61,693 bases of DNA from Bacillota bacterium (lineage in GTDB: Bacteria; Bacillota_I; Bacilli_A; Erysipelotrichales; Erysipelotrichaceae), in contig JAEWFZ010000041.1 in the NCBI GenBank assembly GCA_023388535.1, positions 1-61,693 of the forward strand. Reading direction: 5' to 3'. Each line of letters starts with the position of its first letter. The first letter of the stretch is position 1. This document shows, one piece after another, positions 15,841 to 24,354 of this stretch. Both the position numbers and the translations under genes were made by a program. A model generated the notes under the pieces. That model searched no databases and was not told the origin of the DNA. It was given only the letters and a program-made list of their open reading frames with translations.

Positions 15841-16383
15841 ATGAAAAAACTAATATCGAAAGTATATGAAGGCTATCCAGAACAACCTTTTATATCTGAA
15901 GATCGAGATTTAGCAGATTGGGAGCAGTTTCCTGAAAAGTATCCCTATGCTAAAGTTGAAATCAAACAAATGAAACGCTTAGAGGAAGATTTATTGCCAG
16001 GGGATATTATCATGCTTTGGCGTATCGGTTTTGATAATTTTACCAACGAATCGGTAATACCAGCCTATTTTGAATATCGCTATGGCATTAACCATCTAGA
16101 AAGCCAACAAAGACTGAAAGATTTAGGTTATATGTACGAAGGAAGCGTCCTGCAAACCCTACCCTTAATATCAACTCCGGTGTTAAAACGTTTATTAAAA
16201 GAAAACGGACTTTCACAAGCTGGGAAGAAAGCTGAAATACTTCAAAGGGTTATTGACAATATCGAGTTGAAACAACTCGAAGCAGCCATTAGTTTGAGAC
16301 GCTTTGTCATTACCGAGAGCGGAAGAGCCCTTTTAGAAAAATATCATGATATTATTAAACGGCATGGACCAAAACAAATGTAA
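15841..16383 (+). CDS. SAP-motif protein of unknown function
   Basis: The 180-residue protein has no recognised enzyme domain. Residues about 112-140 (TPVLKRLLKENGLSQAGKK, then a short helix) fit a SAP motif, a small helix-turn-helix-like fold with nucleic-acid-binding roles in several protein families. The N-terminal part is rich in charged and aromatic residues (DWEQFPEKYPYAK). ATG 15841 has GAGGTGATC just upstream and TATAAT at 15818-15823. It is followed closely by pepF and may share its transcript. The SAP call is by pattern. Confidence 0.65.
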   Translation: MKKLISKVYEGYPEQPFISEDRDLADWEQFPEKYPYAKVEIKQMKRLEEDLLPGDIIMLWRIGFDNFTNESVIPAYFEYRYGINHLESQQRLKDLGYMYEGSVLQTLPLISTPVLKRLLKENGLSQAGKKAEILQRVIDNIELKQLEAAISLRRFVITESGRALLEKYHDIIKRHGPKQM

Positions 16384-16413
16384 AACGATTAGATAAAGGT
16401 GAGGGAGAAAGAA

Positions 16414-18210
16414 ATGTTGAAACGTAATCAGGTTAACCCAGAAGAAACCTGGGATTTAAGTAGTTTATTTGAGACCGAAGAAGATTATGAAAACCAACTC
16501 ATAAAAGCTGAAAACTTGTCTAATGAGTTCATAGAAACCTATCAAGGAAGATTGAATACCGCCGAAGTTATTGATTTTGCTTTAAGAGATTATCAAAAAT
16601 TTCTTGAAGTCATTCGCTTAGCTGGAACTTATGTTTCCTTAAATTCATCGGTAGATTTAAACGATTCGATTAATCAAGAACGTCAAGGAAAGTTTGGACA
16701 AATTGCGGCTAAAATCGCGTCTAGCATGTCTTTTTTTGAAAGCGAATTGATTATGGTTGATATTGAAGTTCTAGAAGAAGTAGCTAAACATAATCCAGAG
16801 CATAAAAAATACATCGATGATTTACTTCGCGAGAAGAAACATTATTTACATCCAGAAGCCGAGAAAACACTGGCGGCTTTGTCGACGACTTTAAATTCAG
16901 CGTTGAACTTGTATAATACTATCAAACTTGGTGATATGGATTTTGGAACGTTTGAGGTCGAAGGCCAAACCTATCCACTGTCCTTTGTTACTTTTGAAGG
17001 CCATTATGATTATGCGCTGGATCATCGCATCAGACATGCGGCGCACAAGAAATTTGCTGAAGTGTTGTCGAAGTATCAAAAGACTACCGCTACAAACTAT
17101 CTCAATCATGTGCGAATGGAAAAGACGATAGCTAATTTGCGTGGCTATGAATCGGTTTTTGATTATTTATTAGAGAAACAAGAAGTCAGCCAAGAGTTAT
17201 ATCATCGACAAATTGATATTATTATGGAAAAGTTTGCGCCAATAGCTCGACGTTACGCTAAACTTTTACAAGAGATTCAACAATTGGATACGATGACGTT
17301 TATGGATTTAAAGTTAATTGTTGATCCTGAGTTTGAGCCAAAGATCACGATTCAAGAATCTCAAGATTACTTACTCAAAGGTCTTGCCTATTTAGGTAAA
17401 GATTACTTAAAAATGATTCGAAAAGCTTATTCCCAACGTTGGATTGATTTTGTTCAAAATCAAGGCAAATCAACGGGAGCTTTTTGTGCAAGTCCGTACG
17501 GCGCCCATCCTTTCATTTTGATTTCCTGGACTTCAAAAATGCGGGAAGTCTTTGTCTTAGCCCATGAATTAGGGCATGCCGGACATTTCTATAACGCTCA
17601 TCAAAAACAAACTTTATTGAATTCCCGCTCTTCGATGTATTTTGTAGAAGCACCGAGTACTATGAATGAACTTTTAGTGGCTACATCTATGTTAGAAGAT
17701 AGCGACGATCCACGGATGAAACGTTGGATATACTCCACACTGATCGCCCGCACCTATTATCACAACTTTGTAACCCATTTACTTGAGGCTCATTGGCAAC
17801 GTAAAGTCTATCAGTTGATTGATGAAGGCAAAGGCTTTAATGCCGATTTGCTCAATCAAATGATGCTAGATACTTATCGTCAGTTCTGGGGTGATGCGGT
17901 AGAAATTAACGATGAAGCTAAATACACCTGGATGCGTCAGCCTCACTACTATCGTGGCTTGTATCCGTATACGTATTCGGCAGGACTTACTATTGCTACC
18001 AGTATGCGCAATCGAGTAGTAAACGAAGGTCAAACGGCTATTGAGGATTGGTTAAAAGTACTTCAATCAGGTGGTTCGAAAACACCAGTTGAATTAGCAG
18101 CTATGGCTAAAGTGGATATCACAACGGACCAACCGTTGCTTGATACGATAGAATTCTTGGATTTTGTGGTCACTGAAATTGAACGACTAACCAAAGAACT
18201 CAATGAATAA
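16414..18210 (+). CDS. pepF: Oligoendopeptidase F (M3 metallopeptidase)
   Basis: This cytosolic zinc peptidase cleaves short peptides. The active-site HELGH motif begins at about residue 384 (LAHELGHAGHFY), and the third zinc ligand is the glutamate in EAPSTMNE. Length (598) and the opening NPEETWDLSSLF match the family. ATG 16414 is used because GAGGGAG lies 6 bases upstream; an in-frame GTG at 16399 is too far back. It lies after the SAP protein gene and before a weak terminator. Confidence 0.95.
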   Translation: MLKRNQVNPEETWDLSSLFETEEDYENQLIKAENLSNEFIETYQGRLNTAEVIDFALRDYQKFLEVIRLAGTYVSLNSSVDLNDSINQERQGKFGQIAAKIASSMSFFESELIMVDIEVLEEVAKHNPEHKKYIDDLLREKKHYLHPEAEKTLAALSTTLNSALNLYNTIKLGDMDFGTFEVEGQTYPLSFVTFEGHYDYALDHRIRHAAHKKFAEVLSKYQKTTATNYLNHVRMEKTIANLRGYESVFDYLLEKQEVSQELYHRQIDIIMEKFAPIARRYAKLLQEIQQLDTMTFMDLKLIVDPEFEPKITIQESQDYLLKGLAYLGKDYLKMIRKAYSQRWIDFVQNQGKSTGAFCASPYGAHPFILISWTSKMREVFVLAHELGHAGHFYNAHQKQTLLNSRSSMYFVEAPSTMNELLVATSMLEDSDDPRMKRWIYSTLIARTYYHNFVTHLLEAHWQRKVYQLIDEGKGFNADLLNQMMLDTYRQFWGDAVEINDEAKYTWMRQPHYYRGLYPYTYSAGLTIATSMRNRVVNEGQTAIEDWLKVLQSGGSKTPVELAAMAKVDITTDQPLLDTIEFLDFVVTEIERLTKELNE

Positions 18211-18230
18211 CCTAGATATATTTTTATAAT

Positions 18231-18274
18231 AAAAGAATTGGTTTTGAGTGTAACTTGAAACTAGTCCTTTTTTA
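18231..18274 (+). terminator. Possible weak terminator after pepF
   Basis: An imperfect stem of about 11 pairs (18231-18241 with 18259-18269, including G-T pairs and one mismatch) is followed by a run of T. Stem quality is modest. Confidence 0.4.
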
Positions 18275-18293
18275 TTGAAATAGTTACTATTAA

Positions 18294-18351
18294 AAAACCA
18301 TGCAACAATATTTTCTTTTTGCAAGGGTTTTCTAACAAGATATGGCATAAT
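18294..18351 (+). promoter_or_regulatory. Operator-like inverted repeat and extended -10 promoter of the PTS regulator gene
   Basis: AAAACCATGCAA (18294-18305) and TTGCAAGGGTTTT (18319-18331) form an imperfect inverted repeat across 13 bases. The extended -10 element TGGCATAAT (18343-18351) follows. The predicted transcription start coincides with the ATG at 18358, so the message may have no leader. The repeat may be the regulator's own binding site. Confidence 0.45.
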
Positions 18352-18357
18352 AAGGTT

Positions 18358-20268
18358 ATGAAACCTAGATGGAAGGCTATTTTAAACTATGTCTTAGATA
18401 ATCCTAAAACTAATTTTTATGATGTCCTAGAAGAATTTTCAATTTCAAAACGGACATTTTATTATGATATCGAAGCCATCAATCAAATAATTCGGGAATT
18501 TGGCCATATTGGTATAATCAACCAAGAATTAATTTTTATTGGGCATACACCCCATCTTCGATTATATCTTCAAGAAGAACACGCCGACGAAGCGCAGTAT
18601 GATGTACAAAGCTTATTATATGAAGTACTCAACAGACCCTTAGTTGAAGTTTCAGAACGCTACAACATGAGCAAGTATCAGATTCAAGAATTACTCGAAC
18701 CTCAATTAAAATCCCTAGGCTTTGTTTTAAATAGGGTCGTTGAAGGCGATGAATTAGCGATTCGAAATGAATTAATTCGGCTGATGCATTTTGACAATAA
18801 TATTTTAAACAAAGTAACCGAGATTGCGAAAATGATAAATTATGAATTACGCTTAAATCTATCGGATTACTCCCTAGCTTTTTTATCCCAATTAATTGAA
18901 TTTGTAGAATACCGTCAAGATAATATAAGCGAGTTTAAGTTTGATTGGATAGATAAACGAGACCAACCACTAATCTATCCAAAGTTAACAAGACTACTGG
19001 ATTATATTAGTCCCGACGAACAACGTTACATCACCGCTTATCTACTTAGTTTATCAAGCGTAAGAAACTGGCATAACCAGCAACATATTTTACAAATGAC
19101 GCATATCATCGTCTCAGAGGTTTCGTTAAGAACCAACATTAACTTTTATAAAGATAATAGTTTTATAGAAAACCTGTATAAACATCTCTTAGGCTCCTAT
19201 TATCGAATTAAATATAATTTCCCGGTAATCAATCCCATCCTAAATACGGTTTTTGAAAACAACATCTACATGTTTCAGACCTTGAAACAGGTCTTTGCGG
19301 GAAATAAAGAGCTTGACGATTTTCGTGGCATATCCGATCATGAACTAGCTTTTATGACCTTGTATTTTGCTTCTTACGCACAAAATTTATCCGTATTTCC
19401 TCATGAGAGTAATCGAGTCTTGATTGTTTGTCCCTTTGGGGTAATGATTTCAAAATCCATTGAAAGTCAACTGATACAGTCGATTCCTGGAATTGAGATT
19501 GTAGACTCAATTTCTATTCAAGAATTTGAAACCTTTAATTTACCTTACGATTGGATCATAACTACGGTGCCACTGACCTATCAAAGCAATGAAATTGTAG
19601 TAAAACCAATATTATCCGAAGGCGAACTTACGATGATTTTTGATGCCATTTATCACCAAAGACCGATTCCGATAGACTATCAGAAACTCATCGGTATTAT
19701 TTCAAAAAGTAGTACCATCATTGATTCTAAAAAATTGTTGGAAGATTTATATATTTATTTCAATCCTAAAATGAAACCTAAATTTAAATCGATATTGAAG
19801 GAGGAAGATCCGATGCTGAGTGAACTTATCGATGAATCAAGAGCACAAACTGTTGCGTCCGTGAATAGCTGGGAAGAGGCTATTCGGGTTGCTTCTCAAC
19901 CTTTGTTACAACAAGAAGCTATTAAGGAAGCTTATATTGATCGAATGATTGAATCTATCGACAAGCATGGGCCTTACATCATCCTGGCGGATGGTTTTGC
20001 CTTACCTCATGCTTCCAATTTTGGCGATGTTAATGAATTGTCTCTATCGTTACTGAGACTAGAAGAAGAAATAGACTTTTTAGGTCATCCAGTTAAAACC
20101 GTTATGGTATTGGCTACGGTCGATAAGCATTCTCATATTAGAGCTTTGACCGCTTTAGCAGAATTACTATACGATCCAAAACACTTAGAAGTATTTACAT
20201 CCAAATCTGTAGAAGAAATTCTAGAGTTAATCCGTAATCATGATAGGAAAGGCAAGGTGATGGAATGA
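18358..20268 (+). CDS. PTS-regulated transcriptional activator with fused EIIB- and EIIA-like domains (LicR/MtlR type)
   Basis: This 636-residue protein combines an N-terminal helix-turn-helix region, two PRD regulatory domains (roughly 135-230 and 240-350), a galactitol-like EIIB domain starting RVLIVCPFGVM, and a C-terminal fructose/ascorbate-type EIIA. The EIIA phosphorylation site is the histidine in FALPHASNFG. PRDs are phosphorylated by HPr and the PTS to gate DNA binding. No separate EIIA gene is present, so this domain may also deliver phosphate to the adjacent EIIB. The stop overlaps the EIIB start (ATGA). ATG 18358 lacks a ribosome site; an upstream in-frame TTG at 18319 lies inside the likely operator. 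Confidence 0.85.
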   Translation: MKPRWKAILNYVLDNPKTNFYDVLEEFSISKRTFYYDIEAINQIIREFGHIGIINQELIFIGHTPHLRLYLQEEHADEAQYDVQSLLYEVLNRPLVEVSERYNMSKYQIQELLEPQLKSLGFVLNRVVEGDELAIRNELIRLMHFDNNILNKVTEIAKMINYELRLNLSDYSLAFLSQLIEFVEYRQDNISEFKFDWIDKRDQPLIYPKLTRLLDYISPDEQRYITAYLLSLSSVRNWHNQQHILQMTHIIVSEVSLRTNINFYKDNSFIENLYKHLLGSYYRIKYNFPVINPILNTVFENNIYMFQTLKQVFAGNKELDDFRGISDHELAFMTLYFASYAQNLSVFPHESNRVLIVCPFGVMISKSIESQLIQSIPGIEIVDSISIQEFETFNLPYDWIITTVPLTYQSNEIVVKPILSEGELTMIFDAIYHQRPIPIDYQKLIGIISKSSTIIDSKKLLEDLYIYFNPKMKPKFKSILKEEDPMLSELIDESRAQTVASVNSWEEAIRVASQPLLQQEAIKEAYIDRMIESIDKHGPYIILADGFALPHASNFGDVNELSLSLLRLEEEIDFLGHPVKTVMVLATVDKHSHIRALTALAELLYDPKHLEVFTSKSVEEILELIRNHDRKGKVME

Positions 20269-20537
20269 AGTTTTTAGCAGTATGTGGCTTTGGCGTTGGT
20301 TCATCAATGATATTAAAGATGAGCATAGATAAAGCGGTAAAAGCGCTAGGAGTCGAAGCGGAAGTAGAAAACACTGATATCGCATCGGTACGTGGTATTG
20401 ACGCGGATGCTATTTTTACTAGTGTTGAACTGGCTGAGGAACTACGCTCTTCGGTAAAGGTACCGGTTTATGGCATCAAACGTTATATGGATGTAGCTGA
20501 AGTTACTGAACAACTAAAATCATTCTTAGAGAGATAA
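20265..20537 (+). CDS. PTS EIIB component, ascorbate type
   Basis: This 90-residue cytosolic phosphocarrier has the active-site Cys7 in VCGFGVGSS and belongs to the UlaB/SgaB-type EIIB proteins. It takes phosphate from EIIA and passes it to the sugar carried by the EIIC encoded next. The ATGA overlap with the regulator ties their translation together. Confidence 0.88.
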   Translation: MKFLAVCGFGVGSSMILKMSIDKAVKALGVEAEVENTDIASVRGIDADAIFTSVELAEELRSSVKVPVYGIKRYMDVAEVTEQLKSFLER

Positions 20538-20555
20538 AACGAAAGGAGAAGAAAT

Positions 20556-21815
20556 ATGGATTTTATTACAAACAATATATTAAGAAATCCGCCAATCCTC
20601 TTAGGCTTAATTGCGGCCTTAGGATTAATACTCCAGAAAAAAAGCGTTGCGGATATAATAAAAGGAACTGTAATGACCGCCTTTGGTATGGTCATTCTCG
20701 ATGCAGGGGTTGGTATGTTAGTCGGTTCTATCTTACCGATTAACTCCGCTTTTGGTCAAATTGTTGGTCCAAGTACGGGCGCTGTAGAAGGTCTTAACGA
20801 TGTAACATTCACGGCTTCCTTTGGTGGAGACATTGGACTAGCTATGTTATTTGGACTTGGTCTTCACTTGTTGATTGCTCGTTTCACACCAATTAAATCA
20901 ATCTTCTTAACTGGGCATATGATATGGTGGTTCCCATTCATCTTTGTCGCAGCTGGAGTTGAAGCTGGTTTAACCGGGACGGTATTAATTGCTTTTGGAG
21001 CAATTACTTCCGCGCTTTACTGGTCGTTGATGCCTTGGGTATTACGTAAATACGTTTGGGATGTCATTGGCGATCAATCGTTCACGTTGGGACACCCAAC
21101 CGGGATTCTTTCCTTAGTTTCTGGATTTATAGCCAGTAAAGTTGGGGATAAATCCAAATCAACGGAAGATATAAAAATTCCTAAAGGACTTTCCTTCTTT
21201 AGAGAAATATCCATCACCGGAGCTACTGTAATTGCTCTATTATTTGTGGTGGTCGGCCTCTTAGTCCCATCGATGATTGGTGAAAGCGAAAATATCATCA
21301 TGGTAGCAAATAAACAAGGACTCACCTTTGGTGCGGGCTTGTTGATCCTACTTCAAGGGGTTCGTTTATTAATCAGTCAAATCGTTCCAGCCTTCCAAGG
21401 AATTTCTGAAAAAGTAGTTCCGGATGCGCTACCAGCCTTTGACTGTCCAATCATCTTTGGATACAAACCAAATGCGGTATTAATCGGTTTTGTAGTAGCG
21501 ATGATTACCTCAACCATCATGTTGATTTTAGCCAATACGATGAATTTGTTTGGAGTTATGTTGATTCCATTAGTTATTACTTCCTTCTTTGAATGTGGTA
21601 CGGCCGCAGTCATTGGGGAAGGTCAAGGAGGTTTACGTGGTTCGGTTATCGGTACGGTAGCTGCAGCCATCGTCATGGTACTGATTATGGGTGTTTCGGT
21701 CGTTATTTATAAAGGAACGATTCAAAACTGGATGTTAATTTTCGGTGGTAACGACTTCTCCTTATTTGGTTCTATCGCTAAATGGATTGGTCAATTGATT
21801 GGAGTCGTATTTTAA
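20556..21815 (+). CDS. PTS EIIC component, ascorbate (UlaA) type
   Basis: This 419-residue polytopic permease has roughly ten or more membrane segments and lacks fused IIA or IIB domains, as usual for UlaA-type transporters. Typical patches are ILRNPPILLGLIAALGLILQ at the N-terminus, DCPIIFGYKPNAVLIGF and FFECGTAAVIGEGQGG. UlaA transports L-ascorbate, but homologues move other substrates. The missing ulaG/ulaD/ulaE-type ascorbate genes here argue against ascorbate itself. The ribosome site AAAGGAGAAG is strong. Confidence 0.88.
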   Translation: MDFITNNILRNPPILLGLIAALGLILQKKSVADIIKGTVMTAFGMVILDAGVGMLVGSILPINSAFGQIVGPSTGAVEGLNDVTFTASFGGDIGLAMLFGLGLHLLIARFTPIKSIFLTGHMIWWFPFIFVAAGVEAGLTGTVLIAFGAITSALYWSLMPWVLRKYVWDVIGDQSFTLGHPTGILSLVSGFIASKVGDKSKSTEDIKIPKGLSFFREISITGATVIALLFVVVGLLVPSMIGESENIIMVANKQGLTFGAGLLILLQGVRLLISQIVPAFQGISEKVVPDALPAFDCPIIFGYKPNAVLIGFVVAMITSTIMLILANTMNLFGVMLIPLVITSFFECGTAAVIGEGQGGLRGSVIGTVAAAIVMVLIMGVSVVIYKGTIQNWMLIFGGNDFSLFGSIAKWIGQLIGVVF

Positions 21816-22556
21816 ATGAGTTTCGAATATTTTGACAAAATAAAAGAAATCATCGAAGTAGTTGAAGCAAAGGAAACGGAAACACTGAAAGCTGCGATTG
21901 ATTTAATGACTAAAACTATCTTAGATGGAAAGACCATCTATGCGTTTGGCGCTTCTCATGCGGGCATTATTACTCAAGAAGTCTTCTATCGAGCTGGTGG
22001 ATTAGCCTTAATCAATCCGATTTTCGCTAAAGAATGTATGGTTGATGCGGTGCCTATTACTCAAACCAGTGCCATGGAATCCTTAGAGGGTTATGGTACC
22101 GTAATCGCTCAATCCATAGATTTTCAAGAAGCGGATATGTTGTTGGTTCATTCTGTTTCTGGACGCAATCCAATTGCTATTGACATTGTCTTAGCCGCTA
22201 AGGAGAAAGGGGTTAAGGTTGTTTCGATTACCAATGTAAAATACTCAAAAGAAACAAAATCACGTCATTCTTCCGGTTTGCGACTCTATGAAATCAGTGA
22301 TATTGTGATTGATAATCATGGTAAAACTGGGGATGCGGTTATTAGCATCGAAGGTTGCCCACAAACGGTTGGTGCCAGTTCAACGGTTATTGGTGCGTTG
22401 ATAGCCAATACCTTGGTGGTTGAAACCGTTCGTAATCTTGTTGAAACCGGCATGGATCCACTACCAATCTTCTATTCAGCTAATATTGACGGCGGCCGAG
22501 AACTCAACGATAAAATGATTGATAATTTCCGTGATCGGATTAAGTATCAATTCTAG
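21816..22556 (+). CDS. SIS-domain protein of the UPF0309 type
   Basis: The 246-residue protein is a single SIS fold of the UPF0309 group. It has the phosphosugar loop FGASHAGII, the strand VHSVSGRNPIAIDIV, and the C-terminal INTLxVET-like pattern. Such proteins are predicted phosphosugar isomerases or sensors; function is untested. It starts directly after the EIIC stop. Its position after an ascorbate-type PTS suggests that it isomerises or binds the phosphorylated product. It is the last gene before a terminator. Confidence 0.8.
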   Translation: MSFEYFDKIKEIIEVVEAKETETLKAAIDLMTKTILDGKTIYAFGASHAGIITQEVFYRAGGLALINPIFAKECMVDAVPITQTSAMESLEGYGTVIAQSIDFQEADMLLVHSVSGRNPIAIDIVLAAKEKGVKVVSITNVKYSKETKSRHSSGLRLYEISDIVIDNHGKTGDAVISIEGCPQTVGASSTVIGALIANTLVVETVRNLVETGMDPLPIFYSANIDGGRELNDKMIDNFRDRIKYQF

Positions 22557-22566
22557 TAATAAAAAT

Positions 22567-22607
22567 AAACGGAATTATCCTCGTATTGCGATAATTCCGT
22601 TTTTTTA
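22567..22607 (+). terminator. Rho-independent terminator of the ascorbate-type PTS operon
   Basis: A perfect 13-bp stem (22567-22579 with 22590-22602) with a 10-base loop is followed by a T-run. On the opposite strand it also follows the stop of the leftward gene at 22625. Confidence 0.9.
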
Positions 22608-22624
22608 TGGAAATATTAATTTAT

Positions 22625-23182
22625 TTATTTTGGTTGCTGTTTTTTGAAAAGTTCTCGAAGAAACTGGTCATCTTTGAGTTTTGTATTTAGTTTTTGCTGG
22701 AATTGTTCGGATTCAAGCAACGTGGATAATGGTTCTGAAAAGATCGATTCAATTTCATCTCGACCAAACTGATAGCTATTATCCCTGAAGTTATAAGTAA
22801 TAGCGGATAAATTATCGATGGTGGCCATAGCCACTACAGAGTTATAGAGCAGGTCGCGTTGAATTTTGCTAGTACCAATATTCTTGGTGTTACCAGAGTA
22901 TTTTACAGTTAGCGTTTTTTGATTGCTGTTAATAGCAAACTTCATGTCAATATGATTTAAAGGTAATCGGTTAAATAGATTAATGACATTACTTGTATTT
23001 CCGATATAAGGATGCTGGAATTTTTTTATTGAAGTGATATCGTGGCTCAAAGCATCGGTTTGGTTTTGGTGATAAATATCTAGCTCTTTTTGTTGTGCTG
23101 GGAGTATCAGAAATTGGAAAATAACAAATGAAATCGAGGCTATAACCAAGAGACCAACAATGATTTGGTTTTTCTTATTCAT
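22625..23182 (-). CDS. DUF4825-type membrane-anchored protein
   Basis: The 185-residue protein has an N-terminal membrane anchor (about 7-25) followed by an extracytoplasmic domain. YIGNTSNVINLFNRLP matches the opening of the DUF4825 domain, found in Firmicutes lipoproteins and regulators. The function is unknown. ATG 23182 has AAGGAG 7 bases upstream; an earlier in-frame ATG at 23188 is too close to it. It is the third gene of a PadR cassette and overlaps the gene before it. Confidence 0.65.
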   Translation of the reverse strand: MNKKNQIIVGLLVIASISFVIFQFLILPAQQKELDIYHQNQTDALSHDITSIKKFQHPYIGNTSNVINLFNRLPLNHIDMKFAINSNQKTLTVKYSGNTKNIGTSKIQRDLLYNSVVAMATIDNLSAITYNFRDNSYQFGRDEIESIFSEPLSTLLESEQFQQKLNTKLKDDQFLRELFKKQQPK

Positions 23183-23840
23183 AGTCATACTCCTTGCGGT
23201 GCTTAAGTAAAATGGTATTAAAGTTGTTAAAGGTTATCGGGATTAAAATCGTCAATAGAGGAAGATAGATCCGAGCTACAACATGAGCCATTTGATAAGG
23301 CCCATCGATTTTGATTGGACGACTAAACCAAAAATTACTCGAAAACATTAACAAAAGCATGGTTCCAACAAAGACGACAAAGAATAAGCCCCAAACCAAC
23401 CAAGCTATTCTGCTGCGTTTACGACTTGCTGATATGGAAAGAAAAGCTACTTCATCCGTTCTATCGTTGCGTTGACTAAGATAGAATAGGCCGGTAAAAA
23501 ATGTAATAATGATTCCTAAGTGACTATAGACAGCGTATTGAGTGAATAATAAAGGTAAAGAAAGAATCCAAAAGATAATACTATTGAGTAGTAGAGTTTG
23601 TGTGCATTCTAAACGATATTGGCTAACATTGGTCAGTTGATTGCCTTCAATAATACTATCGATGCTGGACAAGCTTTCTTTCGCTAATATGGTAGCTTTT
23701 TTGGCATCAAAACCTTGTCCGATTAAGTCGTCTCTTTTAGCGACCATATTGCTTAATATTTCTTCTTTCAAATCTTTAATTTCAGGCGTTAAGGCTTGGT
23801 GCTGAAATAGTTTATCGACATAGTTAGTTAATTCTTTCAT
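23175..23840 (-). CDS. Membrane protein with permease-prefix-like N-terminus, partner of the PadR regulator
   Basis: This 221-residue protein has a soluble helical N-terminus (KELTNYVDKLFQHQALTPEI), like the DUF1700/permease-prefix modules that often accompany PadR genes, then four membrane segments. It is translationally coupled to the PadR gene (ATGA overlap). In known systems such proteins accompany PadR-controlled membrane-stress or efflux functions. No transporter is encoded here, so the output is unclear. Confidence 0.7.
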   Translation of the reverse strand: MKELTNYVDKLFQHQALTPEIKDLKEEILSNMVAKRDDLIGQGFDAKKATILAKESLSSIDSIIEGNQLTNVSQYRLECTQTLLLNSIIFWILSLPLLFTQYAVYSHLGIIITFFTGLFYLSQRNDRTDEVAFLSISASRKRSRIAWLVWGLFFVVFVGTMLLLMFSSNFWFSRPIKIDGPYQMAHVVARIYLPLLTILIPITFNNFNTILLKHRKEYDYE

Positions 23841-24184
23841 TTTGTCTTTTCTCCCTGAATAAGTCTGGTAATAATGGTTTTAGCATGTAGCCATTCGCTT
23901 AGGTATCGCTGATAAGCTAAATGACCACTTTCGGTTATGCGATAATACTTGCGACGACCACCCTGGGATTCATCGCCCCAATAACTGGTGATAAAGCCTT
24001 GTTTCTCAAGTCGTTTCAGACTGGTGTAGAGTGAAGGTTCTTTTAACTCGTATTCATTATCGCTATTGAAAGAGACGGCTTTGATGATTTCGTAACCATA
24101 ATTGTCGCCATCAAGCAAAATTCTCAAAATAATCGTATCGATATGTCCGCGTATTAGATCGCTATTAATGTTTTGAAACGACAT
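23837..24184 (-). CDS. PadR-family transcriptional regulator
   Basis: The 115-residue winged-helix repressor shows the family pattern: ILRILLDGDNYGYEI, PSLYTSLKRLEKQGFI, then GGRRKYYRITESG. PadR proteins usually repress their own operon until a stress or ligand is sensed. The promoter immediately upstream carries a 12-bp palindrome over the -10 box, a likely autoregulatory site. It heads a three-gene leftward operon. Confidence 0.92.
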   Translation of the reverse strand: MSFQNINSDLIRGHIDTIILRILLDGDNYGYEIIKAVSFNSDNEYELKEPSLYTSLKRLEKQGFITSYWGDESQGGRRKYYRITESGHLAYQRYLSEWLHAKTIITRLIQGEKTK

Positions 24185-24201
24185 TTATCTCACCTCAGTG
24201 C

Positions 24202-24232
24202 TAATTATAATTAATATTGCTATGTGTGTCAA
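24202..24232 (-). promoter_or_regulatory. Consensus promoter of the padR operon with overlapping palindrome
   Basis: On the minus strand TTGACA (24232-24227) and TATAAT (24209-24204) are separated by exactly 17 bases, a perfect sigma-A promoter. The -10 lies inside the palindrome TAATTATAATTA (24202-24213), a plausible PadR operator. Confidence 0.8.
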
Positions 24233-24354
24233 GGTACTTCAACACAAATTGTAAGATTAACAGTATTGATTAAAGAGACCTTGCTCGTTAAAATGATATT
24301 ACTTACATGATTTTTAGCATTAATTAATAACGTAAGGCTTAACTAGGGGTAGAT

